Shown: positions 25,468 through 32,432 of the stretch, in pieces
How the letters are laid out: the number at the start of each line of letters is the position of its first letter
Numbering within the stretch: the stretch's first letter is position 1
From: Tardiphaga sp.
GTDB lineage: Bacteria; Pseudomonadota; Alphaproteobacteria; Rhizobiales; Xanthobacteraceae
Length of the DNA stretch: 34,223 nucleotides
Direction of reading: 5' to 3'
Assembly (NCBI RefSeq): GCF_028290785.1
Contig: NZ_JAQGJD010000014.1
Span: 1 to 34,223 of the forward strand
The notes under the pieces: model-generated
What the model was told of the DNA's origin: nothing
The model's input: only the letters and a program-made list of their open reading frames with translations
The model's database searches: none
Made by a program: the position numbers and the translations under genes

Positions 25468-25935
25468 TTATAGCTCGATCTGCTCAGCCATATTTAATGC
25501 GTCATCGACCTCAATCCCGAGATATCGAACTGTGCTCTCCAACTTCGTGTGGCCGAGGAGAACCTGAACGGCGCGCAGGTTGTCGGTCTTTCGGTAGATC
25601 TGGGCGGCTTTCGTACGCCGCATCGAGTGCGTGCCGTACAATACAGTCTCCAAGCCTATGCTTTCGACCCGGCGATGTACCAGCCGGGCATATTGACGGG
25701 TAGAAATGTGAGGCTTGCATGAAGTCGAATCGGAAAGAGAAATCGAGAACCGGTTGCCCGGAACATTGGCAGCCAGGCTTGAACAGAATTTCTTGACTTC
25801 TCCGAGATCTCGAATTGGACGGGTCGACCAGTCTTCTTCTGGACGACCGTCGCCAGGTGCCGCACTTTAAATCCTGAAAAAAATGTCGTGCAAACGTAGC
25901 TTGACCAAGTCACAGGCGCGAAGCTTGCTGTCGAG
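25468..25935 (-). pseudogene. Tyrosine recombinase (phage integrase), C-terminal half with two frameshifts
   Basis: Reading leftward from about 25935, the pieces of one catalytic domain are spread over three frames: LDSKLRACDLVKLRLHDI (Arg I region, in the MFS frame), RHLATVVQKKTGRPVQFEIS through FLFPIRLHA (beta-hairpin Lys), and HISTRQYARLVHRR through YGTHSMRRTKAAQIYRKT and LLGHTKLESTVRYLGIEVDD. The catalytic set is recognisable: Arg in KLRACDL, Lys in QKKTGRP, HxxR in THSMRR, His in LLGHTK, Tyr in TVRYLG. Frameshifts lie near 25870-25885 and near 25700. The N-terminal half is missing, replaced by the transporter gene. The last 61 residues keep an uninterrupted frame (25468-25653). Confidence 0.85.
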
Positions 25936-27522
25936 GCGGTCGGGCTTCTTGAGCAGAAGGCTCGCCAGCATCGCGACGATCAGCGCCGCGCCCAGCGCGT
26001 AGAAGGTGTCGCTGAAGGCAAGGATGTAGGCCTGCTTCTGCACGATATGGCCGATAGCTACATAGGCGCGATGCGCGGCGTCAACGGGATCGGTGACGCC
26101 GTGGTTCGTGAAATACTGCGTAAGCTGCTCGATCCGGTTACGGGTGGCCTGCGCGAGCACTGACACCGACTGTGACAGTACGTTGGAGTGATACTGCTCG
26201 CGCTTGGTCAGCAGCGTCTGCAGTGCGGCAATGCCAATAGCGCCGCCAAGCTGGCGCATCATGTTAAACAACGCGGACGCGGACCCGGCATTCACCGCCT
26301 CTATTCCGGCAGTTGCGACCGCCGAGAGCGGTGCGAACATGAGGGCCTGACCAATGGCACGGACGACGTTCGGCCAAAACAATTGATCGGCGGCATAGTC
26401 GCTGGTCATGTAGATGTTCATGAAGTTCGAAGCGGCGAATAGCCCAAAGCCAATGCCGATCATGATGCGCGGATCGATGCGCTTCATCAGGCGTGGCACC
26501 AGCGGGATCAGTACGAGCTGCGGCAGCCCGGTCCAGGCCAGCACCGTGCCGATTTGCTCAGAATTGTAGCCTTGAACGCGCGATAGATAGACGGGCAGAA
26601 TGTACACCGAACCGTACAAGGCGACGCCGAGCAGGAAGTTCGCGAGAACTCCGAAGCCGAAATTTCGGCGGAATAACAGGCGCAAGTTCAACAGCGGTTT
26701 CTTGCTGGTCAGTTCGATGAAGACGAACAGCGGTAGCGCGATCGCGGCGATGACGGCGAAGCGGACGATGAAGGGTGAACCGAACCAGTCATCCTTGTTG
26801 CCTTCTTCCAGTACGGTCTGCAGCGCCGAGAGGCCGATCGCCATGGTGATGATGCCAAGCCAGTCGCCGTCGCGCAGCAGCGACAGCTTCATCGGTTTTG
26901 CTTCCAATGAAAAGTAGAGCATACCGATCATGATCGCGCCGGGCACGATGTTGACGTAGAAAATGTATTGCCAGCCCCAGTTCTCGGTGAGATAGCCGCC
27001 GATGGTCGGCCCGATGGCAGGAGCAAACGTCGCCGAGATCGCAAACAGCGCCTGGCCGATCGGCTGTTTTGCCTTCGGCAACAACGTAATGATCAGCGTG
27101 AACGCCAGGGGGATCAGCACGCCGCCGGTAAATCCCTGCACCGCGCGCAGCGCGATCATCTGTGGCAGGTTCTGCGCCAGCGCGCAGGCCGCCGAGAACA
27201 CTAGGAAGAGGACGGCGTTGGTCAGGAGGTAGATGCGGACAGAGAACACCTGGGCAAGCCAGCCGCTCAGGGGGATCACGACAATCTCGGCGATCAAATA
27301 GGAGGTCGAGATCCAACCGCCATCGTCGATGCCCGCGCCGATCCCGCCCTGAATATTGGCCAGCGAGGCATTGACGATCTGGATGTTGAGCACCGCCATG
27401 AAGGCGCCGAGCGTGGCGCCGATCACCGCTATCCAGGTTTTTGCCGAGACGGCGGGAGCCGCTGCGGTTGGCCGACCTTCGCTGGCGGGAATGGTGTCGG
27501 CGATAGTTTGCAGTGCGGTCAT
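25867..27522 (-). CDS. DHA2-family MFS drug efflux transporter (EmrB-like) with foreign C-terminal tail
   Basis: Proton-driven multidrug exporter of the 14-helix DHA2 family, 551 residues; the inner-membrane pump of an EmrAB-type system. Motifs: LGAFMAVLNIQIVNASLANI, GWISTSYLIAEIVVIPLSGW (helix 2), RAVQGFTGGVLIPLAFTLII (antiporter region) and GPTIGGYLTENWGWQYIFYV. The last 22 residues, from LDSKLRACDLVKLRLHDI (25870-25935), belong to a phage integrase, not to the transporter, whose own sequence ends near LLLKKPDR at residue 529. The transmembrane core looks complete, so the fusion may be functional. It follows the HlyD/EmrA gene by 45 bp. Confidence 0.93.
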   Translation of the reverse strand: MTALQTIADTIPASEGRPTAAAPAVSAKTWIAVIGATLGAFMAVLNIQIVNASLANIQGGIGAGIDDGGWISTSYLIAEIVVIPLSGWLAQVFSVRIYLLTNAVLFLVFSAACALAQNLPQMIALRAVQGFTGGVLIPLAFTLIITLLPKAKQPIGQALFAISATFAPAIGPTIGGYLTENWGWQYIFYVNIVPGAIMIGMLYFSLEAKPMKLSLLRDGDWLGIITMAIGLSALQTVLEEGNKDDWFGSPFIVRFAVIAAIALPLFVFIELTSKKPLLNLRLLFRRNFGFGVLANFLLGVALYGSVYILPVYLSRVQGYNSEQIGTVLAWTGLPQLVLIPLVPRLMKRIDPRIMIGIGFGLFAASNFMNIYMTSDYAADQLFWPNVVRAIGQALMFAPLSAVATAGIEAVNAGSASALFNMMRQLGGAIGIAALQTLLTKREQYHSNVLSQSVSVLAQATRNRIEQLTQYFTNHGVTDPVDAAHRAYVAIGHIVQKQAYILAFSDTFYALGAALIVAMLASLLLKKPDRLDSKLRACDLVKLRLHDIFFRI

Positions 27523-27567
27523 GGTTTTCTGCTCGCGTGCGAGGGGCGCGTTCGTTGAATTGCGCGG

Positions 27568-28704
27568 CTAGGGGCCGCGCGACGCCAGCCGCTTCTCGGC
27601 TTCGCGTTCGGCGACAGCCGCCGACTTGGTGTTCACGGTCGGCACCGCGGACATGCCCGGGCGCAACAGGCCGTTCAGGCTCTGGTCGTCGAGCACGATC
27701 TTCACCGGCACGCGCTGCACGATCTTCGTGAAATTGCCGGTCGCGTTGTCGGGTGGCAGCAGCGTGAATTCCAGGCCGCTCGCCGGCGACAGGCTGTCGA
27801 CATGGCCCCTCAGCCTGGTCGATTGGAAGCTGTCGACGTACAGGTCTACCGGCTGGCCGTTGCGCATATGGGTGAGCTGGGTCTCCTTGAAATTGGCCAC
27901 CACATAGACCGCATCCAGCGGCACAACCGCCATCAGCTGGGTTCCCGCCTGCACATATTGTCCGACCCGGAGCGAGCGTGCGCCGACGGTGCCGTCCACC
28001 GGCGCGGTGATCTGCGTGTAAGAGAGGTTAAGCGCGGCCTGCTGCTCGACAGCGCGGGAATGATCGAGCTGCGCGACAGCCTTGGCCCGCTCGGTCGACA
28101 GCACCTCGATCCTCTTGTTGGCCGCGACCAGGCCCGACTTGCCCTGCTGCAGCTGTGCGTTCTGTGCGCGCAAGGCGGCGTCGGTCTGTTGTGCGCGCTG
28201 TACCGTGCCGGAACCGGACTTCATCAAGCCGTCGTAACGGGTGCGCTCTTCCTGTGCGAACTTCAGAGTTGCCTCGGACGCATCAACCTCCGCCGCCTGC
28301 TGCTGGATCAGCGGCCACTGTAGTTCGATCTGCGCATTGAGGCTACGCACCGCGGCCTCGGAGGCCATGACATCAGCCTTGGCCTGGCTCAATGCGGTTT
28401 TGAAATCACGGTCGTCAATTCGGGCCAGAAGCTGCCCGGCCGCAACCTTCTCGTTGTCGGCGATCAGCACCTCGGAAATGTAACCCGAGACCTTCGGTGC
28501 GATGATTGTCGAGTCGGCTTTCACATAGGCATCGTCGGTTGATTCCAAATAGCGGCCGGTGGTGAGGTAGTAGTGGCCGAAAGCGGCGCTGCCGGTGATA
28601 CCGAGTACTGCTGCCAGTGCAACCGCCGCTCGCTGTATTGCCTGCCGCGACGGGCGAAGGCTGGTTTTGACGTTCCGGTCAGCAGCAAAGGAAACGGTCG
28701 ACAT
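27568..28704 (-). CDS. HlyD/EmrA-family periplasmic adaptor (membrane fusion protein)
   Basis: Adaptor linking an inner-membrane MFS pump to an outer-membrane channel, 378 residues. A cytoplasmic N-terminus and one TM (about 25-45, AAVALAAVLGITGSAAFGHY) precede YLESTDDAYVKADSTIIAPK and the lipoyl half GYISEVLIADNEKVAAGQLL-ARIDDRDF. A coiled-coil hairpin rich in Ala, Gln and Glu covers about 105-210. The second lipoyl half is LSYTQITAPVDGTVGARSLR, then LDAVYVVANFKETQLTHMR and the C-terminal FTLLPPDNATGNFTKIVQRV. It is first of the leftward efflux operon. No outer-membrane TolC-type gene is in the window. Confidence 0.95.
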   Translation of the reverse strand: MSTVSFAADRNVKTSLRPSRQAIQRAAVALAAVLGITGSAAFGHYYLTTGRYLESTDDAYVKADSTIIAPKVSGYISEVLIADNEKVAAGQLLARIDDRDFKTALSQAKADVMASEAAVRSLNAQIELQWPLIQQQAAEVDASEATLKFAQEERTRYDGLMKSGSGTVQRAQQTDAALRAQNAQLQQGKSGLVAANKRIEVLSTERAKAVAQLDHSRAVEQQAALNLSYTQITAPVDGTVGARSLRVGQYVQAGTQLMAVVPLDAVYVVANFKETQLTHMRNGQPVDLYVDSFQSTRLRGHVDSLSPASGLEFTLLPPDNATGNFTKIVQRVPVKIVLDDQSLNGLLRPGMSAVPTVNTKSAAVAEREAEKRLASRGP

Positions 28705-29021
28705 GGCATTCTCCGAAATGTGTAGGCCGCGCCAAATTCACTCTCGAAAGCGGGTCCGACCATTGTTAGCTGACTGAAAGCGCGGCATTCACTCATACAT
28801 TTGGCGCCGATCACTCATACATTGATGTGAACGAAATCGTCCCAACGTTGGATGGTTCAGAAAGAAGGGGGCAGGCACTGTTTGTCCCTTGCCACTGGTG
28901 TCGTGATGTTGGTGGCTTCGATAGGAGGCCGCTGCGGCATTGGCGAAACGGAGTGGGTAAGTCGACGAGTGTGAAGTTGAAATGGCGCAACTGGACGCGA
29001 CAAATGCGGGAAGAATTTTCC
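28705..29021. other. Divergent intergenic region, efflux operon / small membrane protein
   Basis: About 317 bp without a credible gene; an in-frame extension of the small membrane protein back to 28827 lacks recognisable sequence. It holds the 13-bp direct repeat at 28789-28823 and should contain both promoters. No clear -35/-10 pair was identified. Confidence 0.45.
28789..28823. promoter_or_regulatory. 13-bp direct repeat TCACTCATACATT, 22-bp period (candidate operator)
   Basis: TCACTCATACATT occurs perfectly at 28789-28801 and again at 28811-28823. The 22-bp spacing, about two helical turns, puts both copies on one DNA face. The second copy also starts a dyad TCAC-N12-GTGA (28811-28830). 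It is about 85-120 bp upstream of the EmrA-like start. The arrangement suits a dimeric regulator at an efflux promoter. Confidence 0.6.
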
Positions 29022-29360
29022 ATGAAGAACATTGGAAGCAGGGCGCGCACCGCATTTGCGCCGAAAATGTCGGCGCGCCTGGGTGTCGGCTCATGGGTGG
29101 TCTTGATTGTGCTGGTAGCGCTGTTGTTTGGCGCCTGTGTTGTTGCCTATCTCGGCTGGAAGCTCGCAGACCGTGTCGATGTGCCAATTTCAGGTTATGT
29201 TGCGATGGTAGTCGGAGTTATTGCTTCTCTCGCTGTCGGGTTTGGCCTGATGGCACTCATTTTCTACAGTAGCCGAAAAGGGTATGATGAGCCGCCGGTA
29301 CTGATCGTTCCGGAAGATGACTTCAAAGAGTTCGAGCCTCCCTCGAAGAGAGCGAATTAG
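29022..29360 (+). CDS. Small two-helix membrane protein, unknown function
   Basis: 112 residues from ATG 29022, which has GGGAAG 8 nt upstream; an in-frame ATG at 29004 is possible. A basic N-terminus of about 20 residues is followed by two hydrophobic helices (about 23-46, VLIVLVALLFGACVVAYLGW, and 57-82, MVVGVIASLAVGFGLMALIF). An acidic, Pro-rich C-terminal tail follows (YDEPPVLIVPEDDFKEFEPP). I do not recognise the family. It is divergent from the first efflux operon; the only same-strand sequence downstream is a probable cytochrome c tail fragment. It could be an accessory membrane protein of a lost respiratory cluster, but this is speculative. Confidence 0.65.
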   Translation: MKNIGSRARTAFAPKMSARLGVGSWVVLIVLVALLFGACVVAYLGWKLADRVDVPISGYVAMVVGVIASLAVGFGLMALIFYSSRKGYDEPPVLIVPEDDFKEFEPPSKRAN

Positions 29361-29456
29361 CGCAACAATTCTGGATCTCGATCCAAACGTCAGCAGGATG
29401 TCGAGTGTTGAGGTTGGTTCAAATGACGTACCGACGATGCCCCCCAAAGGAACGCG

Positions 29457-29684
29457 TGTATCGCGCTGGGCAACTACGTGCTCACCCACTATGGGTCAAC
29501 CGACACCACCATCACCGAACAACAGGTCGGCGAGGAGCGTCGGGGCGGTCCTTCGTCTCCATTGCTCGCACTTGCCCGCGGCGGCATGGCAACCGCGGCG
29601 GTCGTCGTGCTCCTGGGCATTGCCTTTCTCATCTTCCGTCGACGCAAGAATTCCGTTTCGTTCCAGCGCGGGCAGCAAGTCTGA
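29457..29684 (+). pseudogene. Probable C-terminal remnant of a membrane-anchored cytochrome c
   Basis: One + frame reads IALGNYVLTHYGSTDTTITE, then QQVGEERRGG and a hydrophobic anchor GMATAAVVVLLGIAFLIF ending in RRRKNS. The ALGNYVLTHYG piece resembles the last helix of class I c-type cytochromes (I-A-N-Y-V-L-x-x-F/Y-G), here with a C-terminal TM anchor. No CxxCH or axial Met is upstream: the frame is closed by a TGA at 29424-29426 and similarity starts near 29457. So only the last 75 residues remain. The region overlaps the 3' end of the convergent mug gene by 56 bp. Moderate confidence. Confidence 0.45.
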
Positions 29685-30168
29685 GTTCTCGATAGGCGAC
29701 GACGAGTTCATCGAATGAGAAGCCGCGGTTGCGTCCACTCGGATTGGGAAGGACCCATGCGCGGGTACCGCCGAACAGTCCTGTCTGCGGGCCCCACTCG
29801 ACGGTTGATCGGTCGATGATCGCGCTGTAGGCCTTCTTGCCGAGGAACGCCACAAAGCCCGGTTTATGCACCTCGATTTTCCGCCTGAGGGTGTCCGATG
29901 CGCCGGCGAATTCACTGACTGAAATCTGGTCAACGCTCGCGGTGGGGCGGGCAACGACTGTCGTCAGTCCACAGCCTTCGTTGAGCAGCAACCGGTCGTC
30001 GGCCGGCTCGAATAGCCGCGGCGTGAACCCGGACCTGAAGAGCACCGGCCAGAACCGGTTGCCGCGGCCGACAAAGTGGTGGCCGGCGTCTGCGGCGCAG
30101 AGGCCGGGGTTAAGCCCGCAGAAGACCACATCGAGGTCGTCAGCCAGGATGTCGGGTAAGCCACTCAT
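29629..30168 (-). CDS. mug: Mismatch-specific DNA glycosylase (Mug/TDG, UDG family 2)
   Basis: Base-excision repair enzyme removing uracil or ethenocytosine opposite G. 179 residues. The first UDG motif GLNPG is at 18-22 (VVFCGLNPGLCAADAGHHF), followed by GRGNRFWPVLFRSGFTPRL and LLNEGCGLTTVVARPTAS. The second active-site motif NPSGRN is at 142-147. Both fit family 2, with Asn19-like catalysis. The last 13-15 residues (after ELRLAA) are antisense to the cytochrome-like tail and look acquired; the conserved fold ends before them. It stands alone, with about 250 bp to the TetR gene upstream on the same strand. Confidence 0.92.
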   Translation of the reverse strand: MSGLPDILADDLDVVFCGLNPGLCAADAGHHFVGRGNRFWPVLFRSGFTPRLFEPADDRLLLNEGCGLTTVVARPTASVDQISVSEFAGASDTLRRKIEVHKPGFVAFLGKKAYSAIIDRSTVEWGPQTGLFGGTRAWVLPNPSGRNRGFSFDELVVAYRELRLAARAGTKRNSCVDGR

Positions 30169-30415
30169 GGCGCGAAAGCCTGTTTCATGAACGAGGTCAT
30201 GTTCCGCCTGCCAACCATTCGCTAATCCCGTTTTGCGACATAGCCGCTCATACCTTGATATGACGGACCTCCGCCGAGGGTTGTATGGCCGAACACACTG
30301 GCGGCTTGCAGAATGGCGGCCGTCCTTCGGAGGAGGAAGACAATGTGCGAGCTGTCCTCATCGGAAAGTTGGCGAGGGGTACTCGCAGCAACACGCGCCT
30401 CGCGGGCGTTGCGGT

Positions 30416-31057
30416 TCAGGTCGCGTCCACGCTGCATCCACAGATTACGCTCACTGCACTCCTGGCAACCTCCCTCAGTTCGGCACGGCGAACGCCGGCA
30501 CGGGCGCGGATCGCGATCGTGTGCATGGTGGCTGATGCGAGGATCGCAAGCGCCGCGGGATCCGCATCGAGCTTCAGTTCGCCTCGTTCAATTGCCGTGC
30601 GGAAACGGACTTCAAAATCGGCATCAATCATACGGAGTCCGGCCGCTACGCTGCTGCGGATCGCAGCATCTTCGCCGGCTTCGGTTATCGCGGTCCCGAT
30701 CACAAAGCAGCCGCGCGCGCCTCCTTTACCCGAAAAATAGATGGACAACGCTGCTTCATAGGCAAGCATCAGGCTTTCGCCCAAGGGACGGTCGTGCGCG
30801 AGCGCCTCCCGTGTCGCGGCTAGGCTGATCTCCCAATAGCGCGCGAGCGCCTCGAGATAGATCGCGTGCTTGTTGCCGAATGCCGCATAGAGACTTGGTG
30901 GATTCATGCCGGTTGCGGCGGCGATGCTGTCGAGGGAAGTGCCGGAATAGCCGGTCTTCCAGAAGGTCTCTGTCGCCTGCTTGAGTGCGACCTGTGTGTC
31001 GTAGGCGCGGGGCCGCCCCCGGCGCGCTGGTCCCGTTTCGCTCTTTTTTCGTGCCAT
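30416..31057 (-). CDS. TetR/AcrR-family transcriptional regulator
   Basis: 213-residue repressor from ATG 31055-31057. The very basic N-terminus (MARKKSETGPARRGRPRAYD) leads into the TetR helix-turn-helix ATETFWKTGYSGTSLDSIAA-ATGMNPPSLYAAFGNKHAIY, a clear match to the subfamily of AcrR-like regulators. The C-terminal ligand domain has CFVIGTAITEAG. An in-frame upstream extension to 31096 runs into the candidate operator and is unlikely. It is divergent from the second HlyD/MFS efflux operon, the usual arrangement for local repression relieved by the pump's substrate. Confidence 0.95.
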   Translation of the reverse strand: MARKKSETGPARRGRPRAYDTQVALKQATETFWKTGYSGTSLDSIAAATGMNPPSLYAAFGNKHAIYLEALARYWEISLAATREALAHDRPLGESLMLAYEAALSIYFSGKGGARGCFVIGTAITEAGEDAAIRSSVAAGLRMIDADFEVRFRTAIERGELKLDADPAALAILASATMHTIAIRARAGVRRAELREVARSAVSVICGCSVDAT

Positions 31058-31095
31058 ATCGCAAATCACCCTGGTCGCTGCGTGTTCATACCACA

Positions 31096-31180
31096 TTTGT
31101 AGGTAACGTTACAAAATTAAATGGACAAGCATCTTGATTGCTGCATTGTAGTGCAATATTTATACGAGGCGTTACAAAAT
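31096..31180. promoter_or_regulatory. Candidate TetR operators between divergent regulator and efflux genes
   Basis: Within the 145-bp AT-rich divergent region, CGTTACAAAAT occurs twice (31107-31117 and 31170-31180, 63 bp apart, about six turns). The first copy overlaps a perfect 10-bp palindrome GTAACGTTAC (31103-31112) and a wider TTTGTA-N8-TACAAA dyad (31096-31115). A third dyad, ATTG-N5-CAAT, is at 31145-31157. These are the best operator candidates for the adjacent TetR protein; one lies near each divergent start. Confidence 0.6.
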
Positions 31181-31202
31181 ACAATAGAGGTGAGGGCTTT
31201 CC

Positions 31203-32432
31203 ATGGGATTGAATGTTTCGCCAGTTGTCGGCTGGAATGGCGACCGCCAGGAGTTCCGCGCGGTTGCGGATATCGGTGTGACCTCTGCGGCAGTGGCGGA
31301 CGCTGCGGTGGAGACGCAATTCGATAGAGTTGTCGGTGGCGCCGCACCCGATCGAATGCCCGTGTTGCCCGCAAGGACGCTCAGGGACCGGCTGCGCCGG
31401 CCCCTGATGCTCGCAGTGCCGCTCGTGGTGGCCGTGCTCGGCGCCGCCATGTATCTCGCCGAGGAGCCCTACGTCTCGACCGACAACGCGTTCGTTCGCG
31501 CGGCAAAGGTTACCATCAACGCCCGGGTCGCCGGCCAGGCGGTCGAAATCGCCGTCCGGGACAATGAACGCGTCCGGCAGGGCCAGGTCCTGTTCCGAAT
31601 CGATCCCGAGGCCTACCAGATTGCTGTCGATCAGGCTGCGGCGCGGCTTGGCAGCGCGCGCCTCCAGATCGAATCGCTTAAAGCGACCTATCGCCAACAA
31701 CAGGCGGAACTACAGTCGGCGAGGGATTCGGCTACCTTTGACGAGCGCGAGTATGGACGCAAGAAAGCGCTGGTCGTCTCCGATTTTACCCCGCGCGCGG
31801 TGTTCGAGCGCGCCGAGACGAATTTCAAGATCGCCCGTCAACGCGTCGCGTCGATCGAACAACAGATCGCCAACACCGTGGTAGCGCTGGACGGCGATCC
31901 TGACATTGAGAATGATCGCCACCCGACAGTTCGCGCGGCCAAGGCGCAACTCGACCGCGCCCGGCTCGATCTCTCTTATGCGACGGTGACGGCGCCCGAC
32001 GACGGCATCGTGACCAAGGTAGATGATCTGCAAGTCGGCGGTTTCGTCAATTCCGGTGCGCCCGTGTTCTCGCTGTTGTCGAGCCGGCGGATCTGGATCG
32101 AGGCGAATTTTCGCGAAACCGGCCTGATCCACATGCGGCCGGGTCAAGAGGCGACGATCGATGTCGATGCCTATCCGGATCGCAAGTTCAACGCGCACAT
32201 CGTCAGCATGAGTCCGGGCACTGGTTCTGATTTCGCGGTCCTGCCGCCCGAGAATGCGACCGGAAATTGGGTTAAGGTTGTCCAGCGTCTGCCGGTGCGG
32301 CTCGAGCTGGATGAGGTCCATCCGAACCGGCCGCTGTTCTCGGGCATGAGTGTGACGGCGCGGGTCGACACCGGCTATCGCCGCACCTGGTTTCATCTGC
32401 TCCCGCCGGCGCGTGCGACGGAGGTCAAATGA
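31203..32432 (+). CDS. HlyD/EmrA-family periplasmic adaptor (second system)
   Basis: 409-residue membrane fusion protein. The cytoplasmic N-terminus is unusually long, about 65 residues. TM follows at about 67-85 (PLMLAVPLVVAVLGAAMYLA), then EEPYVSTDNAFVRAAKVTIN, the first lipoyl half ARVAGQAVEIAVRDNERVRQ-GQVLFRID, and a coiled-coil about 120-250. The second half is LDLSYATVTAPDDGIVTKVD, then RIWIEANFRETGLIHMRPGQ and FAVLPPENATGNWVKVVQRL. ATG 31203 has GAGGG 6 nt upstream. Its stop overlaps the MFS start by ATGA. It resembles the first adaptor in architecture but differs clearly in sequence, so it is not a recent duplicate. Confidence 0.95.
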   Translation: MGLNVSPVVGWNGDRQEFRAVADIGVTSAAVADAAVETQFDRVVGGAAPDRMPVLPARTLRDRLRRPLMLAVPLVVAVLGAAMYLAEEPYVSTDNAFVRAAKVTINARVAGQAVEIAVRDNERVRQGQVLFRIDPEAYQIAVDQAAARLGSARLQIESLKATYRQQQAELQSARDSATFDEREYGRKKALVVSDFTPRAVFERAETNFKIARQRVASIEQQIANTVVALDGDPDIENDRHPTVRAAKAQLDRARLDLSYATVTAPDDGIVTKVDDLQVGGFVNSGAPVFSLLSSRRIWIEANFRETGLIHMRPGQEATIDVDAYPDRKFNAHIVSMSPGTGSDFAVLPPENATGNWVKVVQRLPVRLELDEVHPNRPLFSGMSVTARVDTGYRRTWFHLLPPARATEVK

